From Paludibacter sp. 221 (GTDB lineage Bacteria; Bacteroidota; Bacteroidia; Bacteroidales; Paludibacteraceae), in the NCBI RefSeq assembly GCF_010501035.1, contig NZ_QVMH01000005.1:1-57051 (forward strand): a stretch of 57,051 bases of DNA, written 5' to 3'. The notes under the pieces were generated by a model. The model ran no database searches, was not told where the DNA came from, and saw only the letters and a program-made list of their open reading frames with translations. Shown here piece by piece: positions 17,208 to 24,939 of the stretch. Positions within the stretch are counted from its first letter, which is position 1. The number at the start of each line of letters is the position of its first letter. Made by a program: the position numbers and the translations under genes.

Positions 17208-17790
17208 GTGCATTAGTGCGCTTAAGTGGATGTTTTTAATTTTTATTATTGTGTATCAGCTATTTAAATGCGCACTTTTTCTGTACTAAATTGTACAGAA
17301 TTTGAAAATCCTGTACAAAATGAAAAAAAGTGCGGATAAGTACGAAAAGTGCAAATTCGTGCAAAAAAAGTGCATCAGTAAAATGCTGTTATACAGTAAA
17401 TTATTTTTTAAAAATTAAATTTTGCACAAATGCACAATTTTTTTTCTTTTTTTTTGATAGTCATTTTTTAAAAATGAGGAATAATAAAAAAAGAATATTA
17501 TATATGTCTCCTGTCTTTCTTTTTGTTTGTCATTTTATCCCGGTAGTTTACATTTTGCTGCAGCAGCAGCTGTTGTTATTATGAGTACCGGGGAGATATC
17601 GCTTTCTTTTTGTTACATTTCGTGCAGTTGCCATTTGTGTTCATTTGCACTAAATTTTTCATCCAAATTATTGAAAGGGGAATGGGGAAAACTTGCAAAA
17701 GAAAAAAGATAAAATGAATTCGTGCATTCGCACTCATGCGTGTTCAATCTTGCCAAGGCAAGATGATAAATAATGAAGCTCGCACTTCGT
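17208..17790. repeat. Cluster of GTGCA-type repeats, candidate origin or control region
   Basis: A gene-free stretch containing more than ten GTGC/GCAC motifs in both orientations. Among them AAAAGTGC-type copies near 17272, 17323, 17345, 17365 and TTCGTGCA copies at 17356-17363, 17619-17626 and 17719-17726; two GCAC copies at 17424 and 17432. Long A/T runs lie between them, and a CCCGGTA/TACCGGG inverted repeat (17539-17545 and 17586-17592) lies in the middle. It sits downstream of the primase-helicase gene, in an arrangement that fits iterons of a phage origin. Confidence 0.4.
17279..17300. promoter_or_regulatory. Inverted repeat TTCTGTAC-N6-GTACAGAA
   Basis: Perfect 8-bp arms around TAAATT, followed by a further CTGTAC half-site at 17311-17316. 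This has the form of a dimeric regulator operator lying about 150-200 bp upstream of the promoter at 17102-17133. Confidence 0.45.
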
Positions 17791-17844
17791 TTTATAAAAT
17801 AGTCAACTATACGGCTTTGCCGCAAGCTGACTATTTTATAAAAC
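17789..17844. repeat. Long inverted repeat, 17-bp perfect arms
   Basis: GTTTTATAAAATAGTCA (17789-17805) and its exact complement (17828-17844) flank 22 nt that contain a small CGGC/GCCG hairpin. Both arms are preceded or followed by CTCG-containing sequence. It is too large for a simple terminator and has no T-tract; a recombination site, origin hairpin or mobile remnant is possible. Confidence 0.5.
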
Positions 17845-17860
17845 TCGATTGCTCGAAATT

Positions 17861-17882
17861 AAAAAGCCGGCATTACGCCGGC
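17861..17882 (-). terminator. Intrinsic terminator after early operon
   Basis: Minus strand GCCGGC, 5-nt loop, GCCGGC, then TTTTT, about 28 nt after the stop of the gene at 17910. Ends the leftward early transcript. Confidence 0.75.
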
Positions 17883-17909
17883 CCGGCTGGTTTAGATTAG
17901 CTTTAGTTT

Positions 17910-18233
17910 TTAAATATTGTTTTCGGTGTATATCTCACAAATAAATTCATATTCAGGTGGTAGTTTCTTTACTCCTACAACGACCGCTATACCTTGTACA
18001 GCCATTTCATACAGCCGTTGTGTGGTTTGTGGGTGCTTGCGGAAATCGTGCGTTTCGGCCAGGATGAAATAAGCAGTAGTCAGATCATAGTCAAAAGGCG
18101 ATTGTTTGATGATTTTATTGGCATCTCCGGCTGTGATGGCGAAGCCTAACTTTACTGCCAGACGTTGGAGCATCTGGCGGCGGATTCGTTCGTCTTGAGA
18201 GATTATAACCATTATTTTATTCTGCTTTTTCAT
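17910..18233 (-). CDS. Unknown phage early protein
   Basis: 107 residues, begins with a basic segment then a predicted strand IMVIISQDERI, HTH-free, mixed fold; no membrane segment. Follows the primase-helicase by 9 nt, so it is co-expressed with replication. No family recognised. Confidence 0.6.
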   Translation of the reverse strand: MKKQNKIMVIISQDERIRRQMLQRLAVKLGFAITAGDANKIIKQSPFDYDLTTAYFILAETHDFRKHPQTTQRLYEMAVQGIAVVVGVKKLPPEYEFICEIYTENNI

Positions 18234-18242
18234 CGCTATTGT

Positions 18243-21200
18243 TTAAAATTCAAATTGTTTTTCTTGTTCCGGTTCTTCATCAGGAGTACCGATTTCAAAA
18301 TACTCAATACCACCTGTTTTGTAATCAATAATGGCATCTCCCGATTTTTTATCATAGTACAGTGGCTCCCCTGATATTGGATCAAAGCGGCTCTTGTTGA
18401 AAATGTACCCTTTCCATTTACAATACGCCTTAATCCGTTCTTTGAATGAAGTGGCCGAAATGAATTTACGTTGCTCCGGAAACTGCACAATGAATTCTTC
18501 GTACAGCTCACGCCTTTTTAATTGAGTATTAAGTTTTGCTTCATCACTGAAGTATTCTTCTGCCCATAGTAGGAAACTTTCGCCCATTTGCTGGCGTAGG
18601 TTACGTAGCTCGATGCGCTCGGCCGGAGCTTCCACTACTCCGAACCGGAGGTAAGTTTGCACACATACAGCCAGTAGATTCCACAAATAATTCCATTGGT
18701 CGAAATCCCATTCGTCAAAAAATAGTTGTCCGAAATCGTCCACCGGCTTATGGTTGTCGTTATAAAAATCGCTGAAAGCAATTATCCACATACGGTCGGT
18801 AAATGAGCTTCCTTTGCCATTCAGGGCATGATTAGTAGGGATGTATATTTTGGGTGATTGTTGAAAAGGTATGATTGCCCGGCGGCCACCTTTATAGTTT
18901 ACATTCCAATCGCCGGTTATATTCGGAAAAAGGAACTCGATATTGAAATTTGTACGAACGTCGTCGATAAAAACAATTTTAGTCTTTTCTGTGATCGGAT
19001 CCCATAAGAAGTTGTCATCTTCAATATTCTTAGATTTACCATTTATAAAAGCGGTAGGTAGTATTTGCTTCAACATTTCACCAATGATGGACTTTCCTGA
19101 GCGTCCGTTCGACTGGCCAACTTCACTTTGTTTCCCATCCATTGCAATTACTGCTTTTGCTACGCTACGGTCTTTACATGTCATAAGCATATAGCCAATG
19201 GCCGAAAGTTTGGCAACCAGATGTTGAACGTTTTCTTCTTCCTCTTTAGCCAATTCTTCCGGATTTATTTCTTCCTGGTTATTATTTTGTTTTTTTCTCC
19301 AGTTAAAATTCGACGTGTTGATAAGAAACTGCAGGAAGTGTGCCTTTTCTGCTGTAGATGACAGTTTATAAGAAAACACTCCATCATCAGAGCACTGTAT
19401 GGTAATTAGTGGGTATTGGTATAATGTAGGTTGCGAATCTTGCTTCTGATCACTCCATATCTGATACGTAACCTGAGAATAGTCAACCTCCTTTATTCCG
19501 TCTGCGTTAATCTCCCAACATGTGTTTTTAAAATAAAAACGCTGCATGTCACGCACCGGCTTTTCAAAATTTGGTTCGATATACTGCAGGTTTGATAGTT
19601 TGTCGGGGCCCATATATTGCGGGCCACCTCTGTAAAGCATATTGAGTACATCTTCATTAGCAACCATAGTTGTAAATTCAGAAACAAAATCACGTATTTC
19701 CGTGTGTGTAACCTGCCTTACTTCGTGCTGCGATGTGTGTATAAAAACATCTGTATTATCTAACATGCGATAACGTCCAAATCCGCGATTTCGGAGGAAG
19801 CGAAAACAATGCACATAATTAAATTCATATGAGGTGCGTTCTTTTCCGGATCTGTCCGTTCTTGTCACTTCTTCCCAGTACTGTTCATCAGGGTCGATGG
19901 GCTGTGCCGATTCTATCTCTCCGTTTTCTTTAAAACGCCAGGTGTGCCGGCCAATCCGGAACTCCGGCATTCCGCTTAGAACATCCTTGTGCATCTGGGC
20001 AAATTTCTGAGGATTATTAAGTCCCCATAATTCTTCCAGTTTAGTATCCGGCCATGCTGTTATTTTGTAAAGATGGATATATTTTCCGTCAAGATTTTTA
20101 GAATTTATGAGCTCTTTAATGTCTTTTTTGAGTTCATTTTCTTTTCCTTTGAGACTATTGGCCAATAGGTCATCAATGCCTTTGTCAATGCGTTTATTTA
20201 TCTCTACTTTGTTCAGGTGGCCGATGTATGTTTCTACATATATTTCTCTGTTTTTAAGTGTACGTATGTAGTCCCGGAAATTACGTGCGGCATAATAGAA
20301 GTTGAGTGGACGCTTGGCCACAGAGGTGTTTAATTTTATTTCTTGCGACAGTTCATTCCAATCTGCATCAAAGAGTAAAACTATTTCTTTTACTTTGAGT
20401 GATTCAATAATTCGGATGAGATCTGCCGGCAGCTGGCCGTCTTTTCCCAGATTATTTATCCCTGATATACCAACCGACCATATGCCGTGCTTACAGGCCT
20501 TTTCTGCCTTCTTTTCTCCTTCCTGTACAAAGAGTAAGGGAACTTCTGTTTTTTCTCTGTAGAGCTTACGGATTGCTTCCGGAATGTAAAGATTATTTGA
20601 AGATCCCGGAGGTGACTTGTATTTACATGGTTTACCGTTTTTATCCAAGTGCTCATGTGGAAATTGAAAACGAATACGAAAAAATGTTTCGGTAGTAACC
20701 TTTTTGGAGTATGTGTCCTTTTTCTCGTATGTGACAGGTTTTCCGTCCAGATCGTAATACTCTATAATAACATCGTCGCCGTTGGCATCTATGTTGAATT
20801 TCTTGTCTATTGTGCCTGATTTGAATACATTGGAGGTCAGGCAGGTCTTGTTTTTATCTTTGAGTATAACACTTGCTTGCAGATCTTTTACTGTCAGTCC
20901 GGATTCTTTAAGCATCCGTTCGCAGAAACTCTTTTTTTTGCCGTTGGAGTCTCCCTGTTTTATCTTTTTCGGCGTGGCTGTTTTCGGCTCATCAATTATA
21001 ACAGAAAATCTCTTTGTCAGGTATTCAAGTGCTTCAACAAATTCCATTTCTTTGGCCGACATGAGGAAAGCCAAAGCACCGCTTCCTTTCACATGGCTGC
21101 ATTTGAAGCATTTAAACAGGTTTTTTGAGGGAGTAATACTAAGCCCTCTTTCCGAACCACAATGAGGGCACTTTGCAAGATAACTCGTTCCGGATTTTTT

Positions 21201-21290
21201 CATATCCGAAATAAAATCTTTTGCTACATCAAGCAAACGTCCTTCTGAGGCTCTGAGTATTTTATCTTTATTTTCCGGTGAAAATACCAT
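18243..21290 (-). CDS. Phage primase-helicase
   Basis: 1015 residues, the replication enzyme. N-terminal CHC2-type zinc finger with CPHC at 41-44 and CFKC at 61-64; TOPRIM domain with FVQEGEKKAEK (Glu257) and LLFDADWNE (DAD 308-310); C-terminal superfamily-3-like helicase with Walker A GQSNGRSGKS near residue 730 and a Walker B-like IVFIDDVRTN. The end carries a basic, Tyr-rich domain possibly for DNA binding. The start overlaps the preceding gene by 23 nt. One protein thus supplies priming and unwinding. Confidence 0.9.
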   Translation of the reverse strand: MVFSPENKDKILRASEGRLLDVAKDFISDMKKSGTSYLAKCPHCGSERGLSITPSKNLFKCFKCSHVKGSGALAFLMSAKEMEFVEALEYLTKRFSVIIDEPKTATPKKIKQGDSNGKKKSFCERMLKESGLTVKDLQASVILKDKNKTCLTSNVFKSGTIDKKFNIDANGDDVIIEYYDLDGKPVTYEKKDTYSKKVTTETFFRIRFQFPHEHLDKNGKPCKYKSPPGSSNNLYIPEAIRKLYREKTEVPLLFVQEGEKKAEKACKHGIWSVGISGINNLGKDGQLPADLIRIIESLKVKEIVLLFDADWNELSQEIKLNTSVAKRPLNFYYAARNFRDYIRTLKNREIYVETYIGHLNKVEINKRIDKGIDDLLANSLKGKENELKKDIKELINSKNLDGKYIHLYKITAWPDTKLEELWGLNNPQKFAQMHKDVLSGMPEFRIGRHTWRFKENGEIESAQPIDPDEQYWEEVTRTDRSGKERTSYEFNYVHCFRFLRNRGFGRYRMLDNTDVFIHTSQHEVRQVTHTEIRDFVSEFTTMVANEDVLNMLYRGGPQYMGPDKLSNLQYIEPNFEKPVRDMQRFYFKNTCWEINADGIKEVDYSQVTYQIWSDQKQDSQPTLYQYPLITIQCSDDGVFSYKLSSTAEKAHFLQFLINTSNFNWRKKQNNNQEEINPEELAKEEEENVQHLVAKLSAIGYMLMTCKDRSVAKAVIAMDGKQSEVGQSNGRSGKSIIGEMLKQILPTAFINGKSKNIEDDNFLWDPITEKTKIVFIDDVRTNFNIEFLFPNITGDWNVNYKGGRRAIIPFQQSPKIYIPTNHALNGKGSSFTDRMWIIAFSDFYNDNHKPVDDFGQLFFDEWDFDQWNYLWNLLAVCVQTYLRFGVVEAPAERIELRNLRQQMGESFLLWAEEYFSDEAKLNTQLKRRELYEEFIVQFPEQRKFISATSFKERIKAYCKWKGYIFNKSRFDPISGEPLYYDKKSGDAIIDYKTGGIEYFEIGTPDEEPEQEKQFEF

Positions 21291-21663
21291 TATCTAATAA
21301 ACTTAATTGTCGCATTTCAAAAGCATCTTGAAGTGATACTTTAAAATGGAGGGTAAGATTTCGATATTCTTTTTCAGTTATTTTTTTTTCGCCCCGGTAC
21401 AGTTGCCAGAACCTACGTTGACCTATGCCTACAGCTTTATAAAAATCCTTTGTAGGAGTAAAGTATTCCGGTTTTGTAAATTTTAAAGTCAACATTTCTA
21501 ACAGTAAATTACGCTCTTTCTGTTCGGGGAATATACGGTTCTGCAGTAGGAACAATTTCAGATTATAGGACGTTACTCCTATTTCTTCTGCCATTTGCTC
21601 AGGGGTCATTTTGTTGATGTTGTCCCGGATAAATTGGATATGTTTTCGCCAATGGTCGTGCAT
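21268..21663 (-). CDS. HTH-type phage protein
   Basis: 131 residues with two possible helix-turn-helix regions: near residue 20 (MTPEQMAEEIGVTSYNLKLF) and near residue 85 (AVGIGQRRFWQLYRGEKKIT, a XRE-like turn). No close family recognised. Overlaps the primase gene by 23 nt and the upstream gene by 58 nt in another frame. Likely a transcriptional or replication-initiation factor binding DNA. Confidence 0.6.
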   Translation of the reverse strand: MHDHWRKHIQFIRDNINKMTPEQMAEEIGVTSYNLKLFLLQNRIFPEQKERNLLLEMLTLKFTKPEYFTPTKDFYKAVGIGQRRFWQLYRGEKKITEKEYRNLTLHFKVSLQDAFEMRQLSLLDNGIFTGK

Positions 21664-21983
21664 TGCTCTTGTATTTTTGGTTTGGTGTAAGCATGGGGGA
21701 TAATGTGTCTAATCTCGGTGAATTTTGAATTGAATTCAAAGTTTTGCGCTTTTTGTTCTGAAATAAAAAGACAAGCAGCTTTGATAAACAAATTATAATT
21801 CCGTGGGTCAACCTTCGCTGTGATGGAGAAGCTCTCACCTTCCGGAAGATCCATTAGCAATCCATAAACTTTATTTACATAAGAGCGAAGTTCCTTTTCG
21901 CCCATTTGTTTTTCATATTCTTCGTACCACGAAAAATCATTAAGATCTTCCGGCCGGTGGTGAATTAAGTTTATTGTATCCAT
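21606..21983 (-). CDS. Unknown early phage protein
   Basis: 125 residues, acidic at the start, with an all-helical centre (ELRSYVNKVYGLLMDLPEGE). Overlaps the next gene. No family recognised. Confidence 0.5.
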   Translation of the reverse strand: MDTINLIHHRPEDLNDFSWYEEYEKQMGEKELRSYVNKVYGLLMDLPEGESFSITAKVDPRNYNLFIKAACLFISEQKAQNFEFNSKFTEIRHIIPHAYTKPKIQEQCTTIGENISNLSGTTSTK

Positions 21984-22003
21984 ACGTTTTTGAATTTAGA
22001 ATT

Positions 22004-22123
22004 TCAATTTTTCTCGCAGTCACCATTCCCCCAGTAAGTATGTTTCAAAACCTCGTTTTTCATACAATCATCACTCATGCAGGCACGGTAAACGCAAGTA
22101 GAATCGGTTATTTTACAGGTCAT
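22004..22123 (-). CDS. Small cysteine-rich protein, 39 aa
   Basis: ATG 22123 to TGA 22004, 39 residues (MTCKITDSTCVYRACMSDDC...). Five cysteines at 3, 10, 15, 20 and 36; acidic and basic residues mixed. The spacing (C-x6-C-x4-C-x4-C-x15-C) could bind a metal or form a knot. It lies 7 nt after the stop of the 54-residue frame and before the 21983 gene. No family recognised. Confidence 0.55.
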   Translation of the reverse strand: MTCKITDSTCVYRACMSDDCMKNEVLKHTYWGNGDCEKN

Positions 22124-22130
22124 ACTTGTT

Positions 22131-22295
22131 TTATAAAAACAGTTTTAAAAATTCTTTTTTCACGGTCAACAATGCAATACGGCAACTAACCAGTGTATTA
22201 TAAGATATCCTATTTTGAACTTTCAGCGTTATAATCGCATTGATACTTGACACTGCAGCAACTTTAATCCGGCGGCGGATAATACTAATTTTCAT
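22131..22295 (-). CDS. Small basic phage protein, 54 aa
   Basis: ATG 22295 lies inside the end of the previous gene (11-nt overlap, GATGAAAATTAG type), giving 54 residues (MKISIIRRRIKVAAVSSI...), basic and hydrophobic. The overlap and the small gap to the Cys-rich gene favour translation, but no family is recognised and codon bias is weak. Confidence 0.45.
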   Translation of the reverse strand: MKISIIRRRIKVAAVSSINAIITLKVQNRISYNTLVSCRIALLTVKKEFLKLFL

Positions 22296-22629
22296 CTTCT
22301 AATGATTTTTGCGAGGCTACACACTCGGAGAAGTGATAAATGCCTTTTACCTTACTTATTGTCAGGAAGAAAACGTTATCCTGATTGCCGTTTGTCATTT
22401 GGTATATGCTTACCCTGTCTTTGCTAAACGAAAGGAATAACTCTTTGCATTTAGGATAGGCTTCGTTTATCATTGTTACAAACATTTCAAATTCTGCTTT
22501 CATCGCATCCAGTGCCAAATCATCAGCTACAATTAAGTTTTCGTATTCTTTGACACATTCCAGAACATCCGCCCATTTCCTATTCTTAGCGGCGTATGTG
22601 TAAAGGCTGTGGGTAATATAGTATTTCAT
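22285..22629 (-). CDS. Unknown early phage protein
   Basis: 114 residues, helical first half (AAKNRKWADVLECVKEYENL), beta second half. No family recognised. 11-nt gap to the upstream small gene; overlaps the 54-residue frame. Confidence 0.55.
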   Translation of the reverse strand: MKYYITHSLYTYAAKNRKWADVLECVKEYENLIVADDLALDAMKAEFEMFVTMINEAYPKCKELFLSFSKDRVSIYQMTNGNQDNVFFLTISKVKGIYHFSECVASQKSLEDEN

Positions 22630-22640
22630 AATTTTTAGTA

Positions 22641-22853
22641 TTATTTGTTATTATAGGCTTCTTCGAGTAAATCAAGAAGTTTCTTAGTTAGCTTTGTCTG
22701 TGCTGTCAATTTCCCTAAATAAACAAAATCGTCAGAATGTTGCTTCTCATAATTTCGCCTAACAAGCAACAATTCTTCGTGCTGTTCTTCTGTGGTTAAT
22801 CTCTTAAAGTCCTCTACTACTTCATCAAAATCTTTAAAATAATTTAGTTTCAT
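22641..22853 (-). CDS. Unknown early phage protein, 70 aa
   Basis: 70 residues, almost entirely helical and charged (DEVVEDFKRLTTEEQHEELL), probably a coiled-coil or helical bundle. No family recognised. It starts 3 nt after the stop of the peptidase-like gene, so the pair is expressed as one unit. Confidence 0.55.
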   Translation of the reverse strand: MKLNYFKDFDEVVEDFKRLTTEEQHEELLLVRRNYEKQHSDDFVYLGKLTAQTKLTKKLLDLLEEAYNNK

Positions 22854-22856
22854 GGT

Positions 22857-23342
22857 CTACTCGTTTTCAAATAATATAGCTGGCATAGAATTATTTAGCA
22901 TAAATAATGCTTCAATAGATAATACTTTTGGATAACTATTTTCGAATTCTGAAAACGATTGAAATATATCTGGTTCGTTTTTTAATGAATCATGGACTAT
23001 AATTGAATTATCTTTCATATATCGGCAACAAATGATATGATTCTTTTCTTTAGTTGAAGGAACTACAATAAAGAATGGATACCAGCAATTATTATAAGAT
23101 TCTTTTGATAGGTCAGTGGAACTAAAATCAATCATCTCGACAGGTTCTCCATTATTATATCGAAGATATGCGATATAACACCCCTCTTCTCTTTCAAGTA
23201 GATATTGATTTAATTTACCTACATTACCTCCGTTAACTTCTCTCCTTAAATTATGCTCTGTTATCGGCCAATTGTCTTGAAAAGCGTTAGCTAATGCGTA
23301 TAATCCGCATCCATATGGCTGCTCTTGTTTAAAATGTTTCAT
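22857..23342 (-). CDS. C39-like cysteine peptidase candidate, phage early gene
   Basis: 161 residues that resemble papain-fold C39-type peptidases. Likely catalytic set: Gln8 and Cys12 in EQPYGCGLYALANAF (oxyanion Gln plus nucleophile Cys), His102 in KNHIICCRY and Asp118 in VHDSLK. No signal peptide, so it acts in the cytoplasm, perhaps cleaving a host or phage protein. Other possibilities are a structural papain-like protein or non-peptidase transglutaminase-fold protein. It is in the early leftward operon. The catalytic arrangement is seen; the substrate is not. Confidence 0.55.
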   Translation of the reverse strand: MKHFKQEQPYGCGLYALANAFQDNWPITEHNLRREVNGGNVGKLNQYLLEREEGCYIAYLRYNNGEPVEMIDFSSTDLSKESYNNCWYPFFIVVPSTKEKNHIICCRYMKDNSIIVHDSLKNEPDIFQSFSEFENSYPKVLSIEALFMLNNSMPAILFENE

Positions 23343-23368
23343 ATTATTTTTTCGGTCTATTGTCGTTG

Positions 23369-23614
23369 TTAAATGTTTTTCTTCTTTCTATAATCCTTTA
23401 CGATATTCCACTTACTATCAAAATAGCAGGTTTCCCATGTAGGGTGGAAGGGAACTGTAGCATCATCGTCGAATAGCTTTGCTTTCAGTCCGCTGTTCGA
23501 TACTCCGGTTACCTTTCCGGCAGCGCCTATCACTACTACATTCATTCCCATATAGAGGAATGGCATGTCATAATTCTTTTTTATTTGCTCCAAGGCAAAG
23601 TCAGTAGCATTCAT
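23369..23614 (-). CDS. Unknown early phage protein
   Basis: 81 residues; a small beta-barrel-like stretch (MNVVVIGAAGKVTGVSNS) suggests an RNA- or ligand-binding fold but no family is recognised. Within the early operon. Confidence 0.5.
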   Translation of the reverse strand: MNATDFALEQIKKNYDMPFLYMGMNVVVIGAAGKVTGVSNSGLKAKLFDDDATVPFHPTWETCYFDSKWNIVKDYRKKKNI

Positions 23615-23620
23615 AGTATT

Positions 23621-24124
23621 TTATTCGTTTTCTGTTTGTATTTCTTCCGGTAAAATAACTTCGGATACTTCACCGTTAATTTCTAATATTTTAGATTGTA
23701 ATGAGGCTTTAAACTCATCAAGTAGAGAATAAACATTTCCACCATAAGCATGAACTGTGTCATTCCATGTATATCCTTTCTCTTTATGATCTAACTCAGC
23801 TTTTAGGTGAAATTGATTATTGTCATAACACTCAAAAACTCCTGATGTACGATTTAGTCTCCAGCTCGAAAAAAGCTCAATATCGAATCCTAAAAGTTTT
23901 TCAGTATCCTTAACCTGTTCAAAAGCATTTTCAGCAAAAGAAGAAAAATTCAAAGGCATTGCTTTGGTCTTGCCAAGAACATAACGTTCTACCAGTTTAG
24001 AATATTCCAGATTATCGTTTTTAGCCTGTGCTACTATTTGCCGGGCGATAAGTTCAGCATCTTCTTTTATAGCTGCAGTCAATACAGCAATAAGCGTTTT
24101 GGGGTTAATTTCTTTTGGGTTCAT
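23621..24124 (-). CDS. Unknown early phage protein
   Basis: 167 residues: helical N-terminus, then a beta-containing middle and acidic tail ending EEIQTENE. No family recognised. Starts 5 nt after the stop of the gene before it; 6-nt gap to the next. Confidence 0.5.
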   Translation of the reverse strand: MNPKEINPKTLIAVLTAAIKEDAELIARQIVAQAKNDNLEYSKLVERYVLGKTKAMPLNFSSFAENAFEQVKDTEKLLGFDIELFSSWRLNRTSGVFECYDNNQFHLKAELDHKEKGYTWNDTVHAYGGNVYSLLDEFKASLQSKILEINGEVSEVILPEEIQTENE

Positions 24125-24129
24125 GAAAT

Positions 24130-24405
24130 TTATTTTTCAAATAGTTTAAAAATTTCAATTTTTTCAGGTTGCAGAAATAGCGTTCGTTTTTTCTCCTGCA
24201 GGTATTTGTTGAATAGTTCTTCCACTTTCACTGATTGGCCCGTGTGCGGATTTTCTACTACCCACGTAGGAATCATATCCACATACGCCGTGCTGCCATG
24301 TGTGTAGAAGCTCACAGGTATATCTCTTAATTCCACCTTTAGCCCCAGGTTCCGGAGGATCTTAACAGCTTCGGCGGTCGAGAATATGAGTTCGGTTTTT
24401 ATCAT
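24130..24405 (-). CDS. Unknown early phage protein
   Basis: 91 residues from ATG 24405 (MIKTELIFSTAEAVKIL). A longer frame from 24450 would begin inside the structured leader, so the shorter start is chosen. First gene of the leftward early operon after the Cro-like gene. No family recognised. Confidence 0.55.
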   Translation of the reverse strand: MIKTELIFSTAEAVKILRNLGLKVELRDIPVSFYTHGSTAYVDMIPTWVVENPHTGQSVKVEELFNKYLQEKKRTLFLQPEKIEIFKLFEK

Positions 24406-24420
24406 ACATTTTTTAAAAAT

Positions 24421-24527
24421 AAAAGAGAGGTTGGTTCTACGCCCCGGCACTCAGAGCGGACCATTCAAAATAGATATCAATACCAATTACATTTATTTAA
24501 TTAATTAATGTGCCGCACCTCTCTTTT
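24421..24527 (-). promoter_or_regulatory. Long structured leader, possible attenuator or antitermination RNA
   Basis: Minus-strand transcript can form an 11-bp closing stem (AAAAGAGAGGT 24527-24517 with ACCTCTCTTTT 24431-24421), an inner 6-bp stem (CGGCAC with GTGCCG, 24515-24510 and 24450-24445) and a further AT-rich hairpin inside. The 3' arm is followed by ATTTTT. It lies 9 nt after the Cro-like stop and 15 nt before the next start codon. Confidence 0.5.
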
Positions 24528-24536
24528 ATAGGGTTG

Positions 24537-24764
24537 TTAATTATCAACTTCTTGAGATTTTGGAAATAAATCTTCAAAGGGCCTATTTAAAAACTTTGCA
24601 ATAGCTTGTTTCTCAAGAAGAGTAGGGTTGTTTTTTCCTTCGCACCAACGTCGAACTGCAATTTCCGACTTTCCAGTAATTTCAGCTATCTTTTTTATAA
24701 ATTGCTGCCTTTCCGAAATTCCAACTTGACCACTTAGTGAATTGAAGTACGTTGTTAAGTCCAT
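24537..24764 (-). CDS. Cro-like HTH regulator
   Basis: 75 residues, single HTH (KKIAEITGKSEIAVRRWCEG, then NNPTLLEKQAIAKFLNRPF) of XRE/Cro type with no other domain. Divergent from the repressor gene at 24940, with an operator-rich interval between them. It should repress the repressor gene and open the leftward early operon. Confidence 0.75.
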   Translation of the reverse strand: MDLTTYFNSLSGQVGISERQQFIKKIAEITGKSEIAVRRWCEGKNNPTLLEKQAIAKFLNRPFEDLFPKSQEVDN

Positions 24765-24793
24765 ATTATTTTTTGAGTTTTAGTGTTTTTTTA

Positions 24794-24824
24794 TTTGTAA
24801 ATGTTTTTTTTGGCTTTATCTTTG
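24794..24824 (+). promoter_or_regulatory. Promoter for the repressor gene
   Basis: TTTG (24794-24797), 19 nt, TATCTTTG (24817-24824): full match to the Bacteroidota consensus. Transcription would start near 24831, giving a leader of about 110 nt that carries the palindromic operator. Confidence 0.65.
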
Positions 24825-24901
24825 TGATTATTCAAATTATCAAAACGATAAATTCAAGTATTACAGTGCAAATTAAAGTATAATAATTTAATAACGCAAG
24901 T

Positions 24902-24929
24902 AAAATACTTTAAAAGTTTAAAGTATTTT
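24902..24929. promoter_or_regulatory. Palindromic operator of the lysogeny switch
   Basis: Perfect 13-bp inverted repeat AAAATACTTTAAA-AG-TTTAAAGTATTTT. Further half-sites AAGTAT lie at 24856-24861 and 24876-24881. The first palindrome ends just before the repressor start codon, so the site could repress its own transcript. Confidence 0.65.
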
Positions 24930-24939
24930 GAAAATAAAA

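Noticed and set aside
17330-17712. Plus-strand frames in the origin-like region
   Set aside because: Made of A/T runs (poly-Phe, poly-Lys) and overlapping GTGC repeats; not protein-like.
17613-17825. A 70-residue minus-strand frame beginning in the long inverted repeat
   Set aside because: Starts inside the 17-bp repeat, has poor composition and lies in a repeat-rich non-coding stretch.
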